58,820 nt of DNA from CAZYTX01 sp964650485 (GTDB taxonomy: Bacteria; RBG-13-61-14; DATKZS01), in assembly GCA_964650485.1 (NCBI GenBank), contig CAZYTX010000023.1:1-58820 (forward strand), written 5' to 3'. Within the stretch, counting starts at the first letter, position 1. Each line of letters opens with the position of its first letter. The position numbers and the translations under genes are program-made. The notes beneath the pieces were generated by a model. That model was not told the origin of the DNA, searched no databases, and saw nothing but the letters and a program-made list of their open reading frames with translations. Shown piece by piece: positions 8,740 through 16,741 of the stretch.

Positions 8740-9195
8740 TCAGATGGCGTCGTCCTCCCTGATCAGCGTCTGATATATCTCCTCCGCACTCGATGCTATC
8801 ATGATGTTCTCGCGCAAGTTGTTGTTCCTGCATATTCTCGCGATACGCGCAAGTATTTTGAGGTGGGCTACGGTGTTGTCTGTGGGCGCCATGAGCAGGA
8901 AGAATATCCTGGTAGGGCCGTCCTCCGCCCCGAAGTTCACGCCCTTCCTGCTCCTGCCCACCGCCAGCAGGAACCTGTCCAGCTCCTGCAGGCGTCCGTG
9001 GGGCACGGCCACCCCTCCGCTCATGGCTGTGGGGGACTGCTCCTCCCTCTCGACCAGCACCTTCATTACGTCCTCCTTGGGAAGGGGGACCTCCGATTCA
9101 ATGGCGTCCACGAGCTCGGATAGGACCTTGTCCCTGGTGCTTGCCTCAAGCTCCGGGATAACCTTCTCCGGCCACAGTATGGATTTAAGCTTCAC
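8740..9195 (-). CDS. ptsN: PTS EIIA-Ntr-like nitrogen regulatory protein
   Basis: 151-aa EIIA of the fructose/nitrogen class. The phosphorylated histidine is His66 in GVAVPHGRL, followed by the usual HLKILARIARI helix. It is regulatory in the PTS-Ntr family, where its phosphorylation state tunes potassium, nitrogen and envelope responses. The start is GTG at 9195, with GGAG about seven bases upstream; no ATG fits the family N-terminus. It is the fourth gene downstream of lptB, as in the conserved lpt-rpoN-hpf-ptsN block of many proteobacteria, but rapZ, which commonly follows, is replaced by hprK. Confidence 0.93.
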   Translation of the reverse strand: MKLKSILWPEKVIPELEASTRDKVLSELVDAIESEVPLPKEDVMKVLVEREEQSPTAMSGGVAVPHGRLQELDRFLLAVGRSRKGVNFGAEDGPTRIFFLLMAPTDNTVAHLKILARIARICRNNNLRENIMIASSAEEIYQTLIREDDAI

Positions 9196-9260
9196 TTTTA
9201 ACTCCGCTCCCCGGACCGCTGTCGCCTGTGCGCACGTGCCCTTGTCATATCATGTATAAT

Positions 9261-9297
9261 CGGCGGGAAGCAGCTTTTATAAACCGCCTCTCCGCCG
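9261..9297 (-). other. possible alternative-pairing leader RNA ahead of ptsN
   Basis: The 170-base gap between hpf and ptsN holds CGGCGG (9261-9266), which can pair either with CCGCC (9284-9288) or with CCGCCG (9292-9297). The two stems exclude each other. The region would lie in the 5' leader of a transcript from the promoter at 9315-9343. No known riboswitch class is recognised. Confidence 0.2.
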
Positions 9298-9314
9298 GCT
9301 GTACGTCAAGAGAT

Positions 9315-9343
9315 ATTATATTTTATCAGTCCGTAAATTTGAA
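9315..9343 (-). promoter_or_regulatory. putative sigma-70 promoter of ptsN
   Basis: Minus strand: TTCAAA (9338-9343), 17-base spacer, then a perfect TATAAT (9315-9320). It would give a leader of roughly 110 bases before the ptsN GTG start and could transcribe ptsN-hprK-EIIA-ptsH apart from the lpt genes. Confidence 0.5.
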
Positions 9344-9365
9344 CCGGGAGCTCTTTTCGAAAACG

Positions 9366-9899
9366 TCACTCCCCTGTTTCTATCAGCCCGTAATTGTTGT
9401 CCGGCCTCCTGTAGAGCACGCATATCTCCAGGCTGTCCGCGTTTCTGAAGACTATGAATTCCTGCTCCTGCTCCTCCAGTAGAAGCATGGCGTCCTCCAC
9501 CGAATAGGGCTTGGGCACGAACTTGTCCACTTTCACCACGGCCGGACTCTCGCCAGCGGCGGTGCCTGATTCCACACCCTCGACGAGCCCGGCCCCGCCC
9601 GCTGTTTTTTTTCTTGTCTTTATCTTCTCCCTGTGCCTCTGGGCCTGGACCTCGATCTTGTCCAGGGCCAGGTCCACCGCGCTCCTGGTGTCCTCGGTCT
9701 GTTCTTTTGCCACCAGCCTGGTATGGTCGGCCTTCACCGTAATCTCCGCTATGTGACGGAACTTCTCCACGTCTATTATCACCTCGGCCTCGGTGGGACG
9801 GTGGAAGTACTTGTCCGCCAGCTTGTTCAGCTTCTCCTCCACGTAAGATTTCATGTCCTCGTCCGCTTCCATGTGCCTGAAGGTCAACATCACTTTCAT
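9366..9899 (-). CDS. hpf: ribosome hibernation promoting factor, long form
   Basis: 177-aa long-type HPF. Residues 1 to about 100 form the conserved basic domain that binds the decoding region of the 30S subunit; a linker with a poly-basic stretch (REKIKTRKK) and low-complexity Gly/Ala/Glu follows; residues 125-175 form the C-terminal dimerisation domain (KPYSVEDAMLLLE), which in the family dimerises ribosomes into 100S particles without RMF. Start ATG at 9899 with AAGGAGGG upstream. It sits directly downstream of rpoN with a 32-base gap, as in many proteobacteria where its expression follows rpoN. Confidence 0.94.
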   Translation of the reverse strand: MKVMLTFRHMEADEDMKSYVEEKLNKLADKYFHRPTEAEVIIDVEKFRHIAEITVKADHTRLVAKEQTEDTRSAVDLALDKIEVQAQRHREKIKTRKKTAGGAGLVEGVESGTAAGESPAVVKVDKFVPKPYSVEDAMLLLEEQEQEFIVFRNADSLEICVLYRRPDNNYGLIETGE

Positions 9900-9931
9900 C
9901 TAACAGATACCCTCCTTTTATGATCGAAAAT

Positions 9932-11362
9932 TTATAACAGCTCCCTTCTCTTGGTGGACGAGAGTATACCCATTGACTCGCGGTACTTGGTCACCGTCCT
10001 CCTTGCTATGTTGATCCCGTATTCGCCGAGCTTCTCCACCATCTGCTGGTCGGAGTAGGGCTTTTTAGGGTTCTCGGACTCGATGATCTGCTTTATCCTG
10101 TCCTTCACCGTTTCTGCGGCCACCTCGCCCCCGCCCGCGGTGGGGATCTTGGAGTTGAAAAAGAACTTCAGGGGGAAGATGCCCTGGGGCGTGTATACGT
10201 ACTTGTTCGCCGTCACCCTGGATATGGTGGACTCGTGCATCTCGATGTCCTGGGCCACGTCGCGCAGGACCATGGGCTTCAAGAAGGAGATACCCTTGTC
10301 AAAAAACTCGCGCTGGTGCTTTAATATGGACTCCATCACCCTGTATATTGTCCTCTGCCTCTGGTGCAGGCTCCTTATCAGCCACACCGCGCTTTTTAGC
10401 TTCTCCTGGATGTACTCCCTGGTCACCTGCGAGTCCTTGCGGGCCTCCTTTAGAAGCCTCCTGTAATAGGGGCTGACCTTTAGCTTTGGCAGCCCGTCCT
10501 CGTTGAGCACTATGACGTAGCCTTCGGTAACCCGGTACACGTACATATCGGGCGTGATGTATTCCGGCCTCTCCTGGATAAAAGGCCTTCCCGGCTTCGG
10601 CTCCAGGTCCTGAATGAACCTGACCGATTCCTTGACCCGGTCTATGGGGACCTTGAGGGCGCTGGCTATTCCCTGGTAGTCCCTCTTCTCCAGCTTGCCC
10701 AGGTGCTCCTCGATTATGCTCCTTGCCGTGGAAGGCACCTCATTGAACTGCTCCACATGCAGCAGCAGGCATTCCTTCAGGTCCCTGGCCCCGACCCCCA
10801 CCGGATCGAACTTCTGAATCTTCTTGAGCACTGCCAGGGCCTTGTCCGGCTCAACGCCTATCTCCTGGGCCAAGTGTTCGATGTCAGCCACCAGGTAGCC
10901 GTCTTCGTTAATGTTTCCTATTATGAACTGGCCTATCTGTTCCTCTTCCAGGGTGGAGTTGCTCATCTTTAGCTGCCACAGCAGGTGGTCGGCAAGGGTC
11001 ACCGGCTGGCTCAGGGTGGCATCCACGGAGGGGAGCTCGTCGGGCTTCTCACCGCTCTTGAACCCGGCGTAGCGCATGTCCTCGAACTCGTCCAGGAACT
11101 TCTCCCAGTCCAGGTCGTCGTAGCTGTCCTCGTTCTTCTGGGGAGCCACGCCTTCTTCTTCGTCCGAGTGCCTGGCCAGGGCTTCCGGTTCCAGCTCCTC
11201 CTCGGACAGCTCCTCCAGCACCGGGTTCTCCAGCATCTCGTGGTTTATGGCCTCGGTCAGCTCCAGCCGGCCAAGCTGCAACAGCTTGATGGCCTGCTGA
11301 AGCTGTGGGGTCATGACCAGTTGCTGGGTCAGCTTAACGCTCTGTTTCAGTTCGATAGCCAT
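9932..11362 (-). CDS. rpoN: RNA polymerase sigma-54 factor
   Basis: Alternative sigma factor for -24/-12 promoters that need AAA+ enhancer-binding activators. The 476-aa protein has the Gln-rich region I (QQLVMTPQLQQAIKLLQ), an acidic region II of about 50 residues rich in Glu/Asp, the core-binding domain, the helix-turn-helix and the RpoN box ARRTVTKYRE at about 453-462 (consensus ARRTVAKYRE). I place the start at ATG 11362, two bases after the lptB stop; a TTG at 11368 that overlaps the lptB stop is the alternative. No sigma-54 activator is encoded in the window. Confidence 0.95.
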   Translation of the reverse strand: MAIELKQSVKLTQQLVMTPQLQQAIKLLQLGRLELTEAINHEMLENPVLEELSEEELEPEALARHSDEEEGVAPQKNEDSYDDLDWEKFLDEFEDMRYAGFKSGEKPDELPSVDATLSQPVTLADHLLWQLKMSNSTLEEEQIGQFIIGNINEDGYLVADIEHLAQEIGVEPDKALAVLKKIQKFDPVGVGARDLKECLLLHVEQFNEVPSTARSIIEEHLGKLEKRDYQGIASALKVPIDRVKESVRFIQDLEPKPGRPFIQERPEYITPDMYVYRVTEGYVIVLNEDGLPKLKVSPYYRRLLKEARKDSQVTREYIQEKLKSAVWLIRSLHQRQRTIYRVMESILKHQREFFDKGISFLKPMVLRDVAQDIEMHESTISRVTANKYVYTPQGIFPLKFFFNSKIPTAGGGEVAAETVKDRIKQIIESENPKKPYSDQQMVEKLGEYGINIARRTVTKYRESMGILSSTKRRELL

Positions 11363-11364
11363 GA

Positions 11365-12159
11365 TCAAACTCTTTTCAGGTCTTTCTTCTTTGAAGAAGT
11401 TTTATCGTCTCCCGGGCCCATCTCGAAATCCTCGCCAAGGTAATGGCGCCTGGCAAGAGGGTCGGCCACTATCTGTGCGGGAGTGCCCGAGATTATTACC
11501 TTGCCTTCATGTATTATTGTAGCACGTTCACATATCCCAAGCGTCTCTCTGACGTTATGGTCCGTGATCAACACCCCTATTCCCCTGGAGCATAGCTGTC
11601 TTATTATCTTCTGTATATCGGAGACTGCTATGGGGTCTATTCCGGCAAAGGGCTCGTCCATGAGAATGAACCCGGGGCTGGTGACAAGGCTCCTGGCTAT
11701 CTCCACGCGCCTGCGCTCCCCGCCCGAAAGAGTTATTGCCTTGTGGTCGCTGAGGTGCTCTATTCCCAGCTCGTGCAGGAACTTTTCCACACGCTCTTTC
11801 CTCTCCTCCATGGAGATGGGCATGGCCTCGGCCACGGCCATGAGGTTCTTGTAAACCGTTAGTCCCCTGAATATGGATGCCTCCTGCGGCAGATACTTTA
11901 TCCCCCGTTTTGCTCGCATGTACATGGGCAGGTTTGAGAGGTCCTCGCCATCCATGAGCACACTGCCTCCTTCAGGCTGGATCACCCCCACCACCATGTA
12001 AAAAGAGGTGGTCTTGCCCGCGCCGTTAGGGCCGAGAAGCCCGGCCACCTCGCCTGGGCTGACCGAGAAGCTGACCCCGTCAACCACCCTTTTTCCGTGG
12101 TAGGACTTTACAAGAGCGCGTGCCTGAAGACCCTTGCTGTTCTCCCCTGAAGCGCTCAT
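11365..12159 (-). CDS. lptB: LPS export ABC transporter ATP-binding protein
   Basis: Cytoplasmic ATPase that with LptF/LptG extracts lipopolysaccharide from the inner membrane and pushes it along the Lpt bridge. The 264-aa product carries Walker A GPNGAGKTT (43-51), signature LSGGERRR, Walker B FILMDEP and an H-loop ITDHNVRET typical of LptB. The start is ATG 12159, whose ATGA overlaps the lptA stop, implying translational coupling; the frame is open further upstream but inside lptA. LptF and LptG are not in this window. Confidence 0.95.
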   Translation of the reverse strand: MSASGENSKGLQARALVKSYHGKRVVDGVSFSVSPGEVAGLLGPNGAGKTTSFYMVVGVIQPEGGSVLMDGEDLSNLPMYMRAKRGIKYLPQEASIFRGLTVYKNLMAVAEAMPISMEERKERVEKFLHELGIEHLSDHKAITLSGGERRRVEIARSLVTSPGFILMDEPFAGIDPIAVSDIQKIIRQLCSRGIGVLITDHNVRETLGICERATIIHEGKVIISGTPAQIVADPLARRHYLGEDFEMGPGDDKTSSKKKDLKRV

Positions 12160-12704
12160 TGCCGCTCTTCCGCTTTCTGCTCCCGGCCTCCGCCGGTCTG
12201 CTTTTGCTTGTCCCCCTCGGAGGCAGTCGGCACCCACTCGATCATCGGCTTATCCACGACCAGCTTTTCCTCGGCGATCATGTACGTCATTTTCTCGCCC
12301 ACTATTTTCTGCTTGTTCTGAACCAGCCTCGGGGCCTCGGTGAGCACGATCACCCGTGCCACGTTGTCCAGGTGAAGCACGCCCGCAGCGGCGAAAGCAC
12401 CTTCCATGGTCACCTTCACGTTCCCGGCCGCGGTGAGGGATACCACCTTGCCGTCTTCAGTATACCTTACCTCCATGCGGTCCGCGTAAATGACCCTGTC
12501 GCCCTGCTTGGCCTTCACGTGACCCTCGAACTGGAGGCGACCGGAGGCCAGCTCCGCCCGCATGCTGTCGGAATGTATCTCCACCGGCTCCTTGCCCGCG
12601 GACTTGAACCCTTCAAACGGACCGGGAGGGGCCACCACCTGCGTACCCGCCGCGGAAGCAGCCATAATCAAGACAAGTGCAAGCAACCTGTACTTACTTC
12701 TCAA
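12156..12704 (-). CDS. lptA: LPS transport periplasmic protein LptA (OstA-like)
   Basis: Periplasmic beta-jellyroll protein that forms the Lpt bridge. The first 20 or so residues are a signal peptide with a basic start (RSKYR) and hydrophobic core (LLALVLIMAASAAG); the rest is an OstA domain with the typical VEIHSD... and HVKAKQGDRVIYAD segments. About 182 aa. There is no ATG before the signal core: the start is TTG at 12704 (11-base overlap with lptC) or TTG at 12728 (35-base overlap). I prefer 12704 because it gives a standard n-region, but neither has a strong ribosome site. Sequence similarity across LptA is low, so the call leans on the lptC-lptA-lptB order. Confidence 0.85.
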   Translation of the reverse strand: MRSKYRLLALVLIMAASAAGTQVVAPPGPFEGFKSAGKEPVEIHSDSMRAELASGRLQFEGHVKAKQGDRVIYADRMEVRYTEDGKVVSLTAAGNVKVTMEGAFAAAGVLHLDNVARVIVLTEAPRLVQNKQKIVGEKMTYMIAEEKLVVDKPMIEWVPTASEGDKQKQTGGGREQKAEERQ

Positions 12705-13473
12705 TGCCGCCCCCGAAACCGCCTGCAAGGCTGAGGTCCACCGATGCGGGGATATAAAAGCTTTGCCTGTTCATGTCCGCGACAACGCCCTTGCCATCGA
12801 GCTCCCATGTCCCGCCCTTTATAAATACCTCGGAGTCAGTCTCTGCCGTCTCATTATCCAGGTTGTAATCAATGCTGTCCGTGAAAAAGCGTATGCCTTG
12901 GCCCAGCTCGCACTCCACGCTGCTCTGCATCCGCATGGAGTTTTGCTCCAGAAAATATGTCCCCTGTCCGGACCTCACCTTAAGGGTGTCACCGGACTCC
13001 GTGTAGACAAAGCCATTCAAGTCAGCCATATGCACAGCCTCTTCTTTGCGCCTGTAAGCCGCGGAGCTTCCGTAAACCCGCCACTTTGTTCTCCCGAGGA
13101 CCCTGCTTACCACCTCCACCTCGCGCTCGAGCTCGATGTCCTCGTCATCCTGGAAGTACCTGCCTTCCCTGCCTTGCACCTCTACCGTGCCCCCGTTCAG
13201 GGTAGGGATCCAGGCCACGGGGTCATCCACGGCAACGATCTGGCCCTTATCATAATACTTAAGTCCTCTGCAGGTCATTGTCCATGCCAGGTCCCCGGAT
13301 TGGCTGGACGTGATCCTGGTCTGACCTTCCAGCTTGAGCCTTACTCCCTCGGGCAACATCGGTCCTTGGCGAGCGCCTTTTCCTTCAGGGCCAGTGCATG
13401 CCGAGAGCATCAGGACAATCAACACCACCCCGCCCAGGACTCCGGCAGGTTGCGCCGCTCTTTTGCACTTCAT
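12694..13473 (-). CDS. lptC: LPS export protein LptC
   Basis: Membrane-anchored bitopic component that receives LPS from LptB2FG and hands it to LptA. 259 aa, about 60 residues longer than E. coli LptC. The N-terminus has a hydrophobic segment ending LMLSAC, a good lipobox, so it may be a lipoprotein and not a transmembrane-anchored protein as in E. coli. The body is beta-rich with DxVAWIPTLNGGTVEVQG-like strands of the LptC/OstA type. ATG start at 13473. It is the first gene of the minus-strand run, with a strong promoter match about 60 bases upstream. Confidence 0.82.
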   Translation of the reverse strand: MKCKRAAQPAGVLGGVVLIVLMLSACTGPEGKGARQGPMLPEGVRLKLEGQTRITSSQSGDLAWTMTCRGLKYYDKGQIVAVDDPVAWIPTLNGGTVEVQGREGRYFQDDEDIELEREVEVVSRVLGRTKWRVYGSSAAYRRKEEAVHMADLNGFVYTESGDTLKVRSGQGTYFLEQNSMRMQSSVECELGQGIRFFTDSIDYNLDNETAETDSEVFIKGGTWELDGKGVVADMNRQSFYIPASVDLSLAGGFGGGIEK

Positions 13474-13531
13474 TCCAAGGGCGCCTTACCTTGAATTACC
13501 AGGCTATATTTGCCTTTTATCACGTGATTGA

Positions 13532-13560
13532 AGTATATCATTGCTATGCTCGGGTGTAAA
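13532..13560 (-). promoter_or_regulatory. putative sigma-70 promoter of the lptC-lptA-lptB-rpoN-hpf run
   Basis: Minus strand: TTTACA (13555-13560), 17-base spacer, TATACT (13532-13537); each hexamer matches consensus at five of six positions. It leaves a leader of about 50 bases before lptC. The rest of the 234-base divergent gap to polX is AT-rich; no convincing plus-strand promoter was found there. Confidence 0.6.
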
Positions 13561-13707
13561 GGAGTTGGCGGCCTTGAAAAGGGGTTAAAATTCAGTGGAG
13601 ACTTGACAATGCAATCTCTGGCTTTAGCTTTTTATCAGAAGGCTTCCAGCTTTAAGTTGTTGTTTAAAAATCAGCTTTATGTTGCTGTTTTCAGGGGAGA
13701 AAAGTAG

Positions 13708-15420
13708 ATGGAAAACGCACGGATCGCGGCCATGTTCGACAAGATTGCTGACCTTTACGAGCTCTCCGGGGAAAACGAGTTCCGCGTTCGCTCTTACAGG
13801 AACGCGGCCCGAACAGTAAAGAACCTCTCCCACAGGATGGAGGACCTCGTAGAGCAGGGACAGGGGCTTACCAAGTTCCCCAACATTGGAAAAAGCATCG
13901 AGGCGAAGATCAAGGAGGCCGTGCATTCCGGGACCATCAAGCGCCTGGAGGAGCTTGAAAGCGGGTTCCCGGAGGAGATAACGCTGCTCATGCAGATTCC
14001 ACAGCTCGGGGCCCGCAAGGCCATGCAGCTACACAAGGAGCTTGGCATAGGCAACCTCGAAGAGCTCAAGAAGGCGTGCGAGGAGAACAGGGTGCGGGAG
14101 CTTTCGGGCATGGGCAAAAAGACCGAAGAGAACATCCTGAAAGGGATCCAGATGCTCAAGTCCCAGTCCGGCAGGATGCTCTATCACGAGGCCTCGGAGT
14201 ACGTGGGATCTCTTGTGCGTCTCTTGAAGGACATAAGCGAGATAAAGCGCATGGAGACAGCCGGCAGCTTCAGGAGAAGAATGGAGACGGTGGGTGACCT
14301 GGACGTGCTTATCCACGCTTCCAACAGGGACAAGGCCATAAACAAGCTGCTGAAATACAAGCCCATAGCCGAGGTCATAGGCAAAGGCAGGGAAAAGACC
14401 TCGGTGCGACTGGACAGCGGCTTGCAGATAGACTTCCGATTCTTTGACCCCAAGTCCTTCGGGGCGGCCCTGCTATATTTCACCGGCTCCAAGGCCCATA
14501 ACATAGTGCTCAGGAAGCGGGCCCAGAACAGCGGATGGAAGTTGAACGAGTACGGTCTTTTCGAGGACCACAGGCTGCTGGCCGGCAGGACCGAGGAGGA
14601 TATTTACAAAAAGCTTTCACTGCCGTGGATTCCTCCCGAGCTCAGGGAGGACCGGGGAGAGGTGGAGGCCGCGGAAAAGGACAAGTTGCCCAGGATCCTG
14701 GATTTCTCGGAAATAAAAGGCGATATGCACGCTCACACAAAGGCCACCGACGGCCAGAACACCATCGAGGAGATGGCGCAGGCCGCCCGGGACCGGGGTT
14801 ACAGCTACCTTGCCATAACCGACCATACAAAGAGGGTGAGCGTGGCCGGGGGTCTTGATGATGAGGGCCTGAAAAGACATGCGGACAATATCCGGGAAGT
14901 GAACGAAGAGCTGGACGACTTGTGGCTAATGGCCGGGGTGGAGGTGGACATCTTGAAAAGCGGTAAGCTCGACATAGACGAGGACCTGCTCTCGACCCTG
15001 GACTGGGTGGTGGCCAGCGTGCACTACGACCTGAAGCTCGACAGCAGGAAGATGACCGACCGTATCATCGCCGCGGTGAAGAGCGGGGTGGTCCACTGCC
15101 TGGGGCACCCTTTGGACAGGATGATAGGGAGCAGGGAGTCCCTGGCATATGACATGGACAAGGTTATGGATGCATGCAAGGAGAACAACGTGTACCTGGA
15201 GATTAACGCACAGCCAGACAGGCTCGACCTCCCTGACACCTTCTGCCGGCAGGCGGTCAAGCAGGGCATAGGGCTTGTCATCGCCACCGACGCCCACAAG
15301 CCCTCGGACATGGACTTCATGGACTACGGCGTAGGCGTGGCAAGGAGGGGATGGGCCAGGAAAAAGGACGTGCTAAACACCAGCACGCCAAAGCAGCTTG
15401 CAAAAAAACTGAAAAAATAA
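13708..15420 (+). CDS. polX: PolX-family DNA polymerase with PHP domain
   Basis: Family-X DNA polymerase for base-excision and gap-filling repair, 570 aa, the standard bacterial length. In order: an 8-kDa-like helix-hairpin-helix region (about 1-145, with two HhH motifs, GLTKFPNIGK and ELSGMGKKT), a polymerase beta-like palm with DLDVLI and IDFRF supplying the three metal-binding aspartates, and from about residue 335 a PHP phosphoesterase domain with DMHAHT (339-344), ITDHT and a late ATDAHK histidine. In characterised bacterial PolX the PHP domain gives 3'-5' exonuclease and AP-endonuclease activity. ATG at 13708 with GGGGAGA upstream. All key residues appear present. Confidence 0.94.
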   Translation: MENARIAAMFDKIADLYELSGENEFRVRSYRNAARTVKNLSHRMEDLVEQGQGLTKFPNIGKSIEAKIKEAVHSGTIKRLEELESGFPEEITLLMQIPQLGARKAMQLHKELGIGNLEELKKACEENRVRELSGMGKKTEENILKGIQMLKSQSGRMLYHEASEYVGSLVRLLKDISEIKRMETAGSFRRRMETVGDLDVLIHASNRDKAINKLLKYKPIAEVIGKGREKTSVRLDSGLQIDFRFFDPKSFGAALLYFTGSKAHNIVLRKRAQNSGWKLNEYGLFEDHRLLAGRTEEDIYKKLSLPWIPPELREDRGEVEAAEKDKLPRILDFSEIKGDMHAHTKATDGQNTIEEMAQAARDRGYSYLAITDHTKRVSVAGGLDDEGLKRHADNIREVNEELDDLWLMAGVEVDILKSGKLDIDEDLLSTLDWVVASVHYDLKLDSRKMTDRIIAAVKSGVVHCLGHPLDRMIGSRESLAYDMDKVMDACKENNVYLEINAQPDRLDLPDTFCRQAVKQGIGLVIATDAHKPSDMDFMDYGVGVARRGWARKKDVLNTSTPKQLAKKLKK

Positions 15421-15507
15421 AGCGACTAAGATCAGTATTTGTATTTCGAGCAAGCAGCCGCCTGTGCAATCGGAGTGCAAAGTGGTAAGCTATGGCGGAC
15501 AAGGGGA

Positions 15508-16737
15508 ATGATGAGCTTTTACGCGGCATTCGCCAGGGAGAAGTGCAACGGTTGCGGGCTTTGCTTTCACGAATGCCCGGTCATGCAATTGCCTTTGCAT
15601 GAGGCCAGGGAGGAGGTTGCGCGTCTGTTGGCCGGCCAGGATACCAAGAAGGTGCTGGCCCAATGCGAGAGTTGCTTCACCTGCAATTACATATGCCCGG
15701 AGAACGCACACCCGGCGGAACTCATTCTTTCCAGGTGGCGCGAGGAATACGAGAAGCGGGGACTGCCTGCCCGGGCCTCTTATTTCATGCCCACCCATGC
15801 GCCCAACTTTCGCACCTTTGTGATAGATCGCCTGCCAGAAGATGAGAAGTCAATGTTGCGGGACTGGCTGTCCGAGTCTCCCGCGGAAGAGATCTTTTAT
15901 CCCGGCTGCAACTTGATCACCGCGCCTTACCTTGCCAGAACCATGCTGCTTGACGCTTATGACATACGTGGCTCGCTGGCAATGTGCTGCGGTGAGATGT
16001 ATTTCCGCATGGGGCTCGAAGAGCAGCTTAAAAAGCTAGCCAGCAGGCTCACGGCCTGGCTTGACCGCATGGGCACGAAGCGGATGGTGATACCCTGCAC
16101 CGCGGGTTATAACCTTTTCACCAACATCCTGCCCGAGTTCGGGTTCGATCGAAAACTTGAGATCGAGCATTTACTCCCACTTCTTTTACGGCGGATTGAT
16201 AAAGGCGAGATCAAGATCAGGCGAAAGCTGGGGTGGACGGTGACGGTGCAGGATTCCTGTCATGCAAAGTCTTTCGGGCCGGAGTTCATGGAACTGCCGC
16301 GGGAGTTGCTCGGGAAACTGGGGTGCAAGGTGGTCGAGCAGAGGTATAACAAGGTCTCCATGCTGTGCTGCGGCATAGGCGGCGGGTTCAGTCATGCCTC
16401 GTCATACCATCCCTTGCGGCTGACCCGTTCCACCTGGCGCAACCTGGCCGGGGCCAGGCAAACCGGTGCGGACGCTGTGGTCTCCTACTGCGCGGGGTGC
16501 CTGCAGATGCTTTCCACTGGCAAGCTTACCAATCCTCTCAACCGGATGCCGGTCTACCACATAATTGAGCTTTTAAAGCTCGCCATTGGCGAAGAGACGA
16601 TTTCCTCCTTTGGAAAGGCCAGGCGCGCCGCGCATTTCATGGCCGGTGTGACCAGACACCAGGCGCCGGCTATGCTTACTCCGAAACGGATACGTATCGA
16701 GGAGAGCACGGAGGTGGATGAAGAAATGAATTATTGA
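15508..16737 (+). CDS. Fe-S protein with two 4Fe-4S ferredoxin motifs and CCG domains (HdrD/GlpC-like)
   Basis: Electron-transfer protein of the heterodisulfide-reductase-D/GlpC type, about 409 aa. Two ferredoxin-like clusters lie at the N-terminus: C13/C16/C19/C23 (CNGCGLCFHECP) and C53/C56/C59/C63 (CESCFTCNYICP). Two cysteine-rich CCG modules follow. The second is complete (DSCHAK, MLCCGIGGG, YCAGC); the first (PGC, AMCCGE, PCTAG) lacks the last Cys of the usual CxxC. No membrane or flavin domain is present, so partner proteins must lie elsewhere. The frame is open to a TTG at 15439, but ATGATG at 15508/15511 after AAGGGGA begins right before the first cluster and is preferred. Physiological donor and acceptor are unknown. 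Confidence 0.8.
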   Translation: MMSFYAAFAREKCNGCGLCFHECPVMQLPLHEAREEVARLLAGQDTKKVLAQCESCFTCNYICPENAHPAELILSRWREEYEKRGLPARASYFMPTHAPNFRTFVIDRLPEDEKSMLRDWLSESPAEEIFYPGCNLITAPYLARTMLLDAYDIRGSLAMCCGEMYFRMGLEEQLKKLASRLTAWLDRMGTKRMVIPCTAGYNLFTNILPEFGFDRKLEIEHLLPLLLRRIDKGEIKIRRKLGWTVTVQDSCHAKSFGPEFMELPRELLGKLGCKVVEQRYNKVSMLCCGIGGGFSHASSYHPLRLTRSTWRNLAGARQTGADAVVSYCAGCLQMLSTGKLTNPLNRMPVYHIIELLKLAIGEETISSFGKARRAAHFMAGVTRHQAPAMLTPKRIRIEESTEVDEEMNY

Positions 16738-16741
16738 TCTG

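Noticed and set aside
13603..13636. Perfect TTGACA at 13603-13608 as a polX promoter
   Set aside because: No acceptable -10 hexamer lies 16-18 bases downstream; the best is TAGCTT with three matches.
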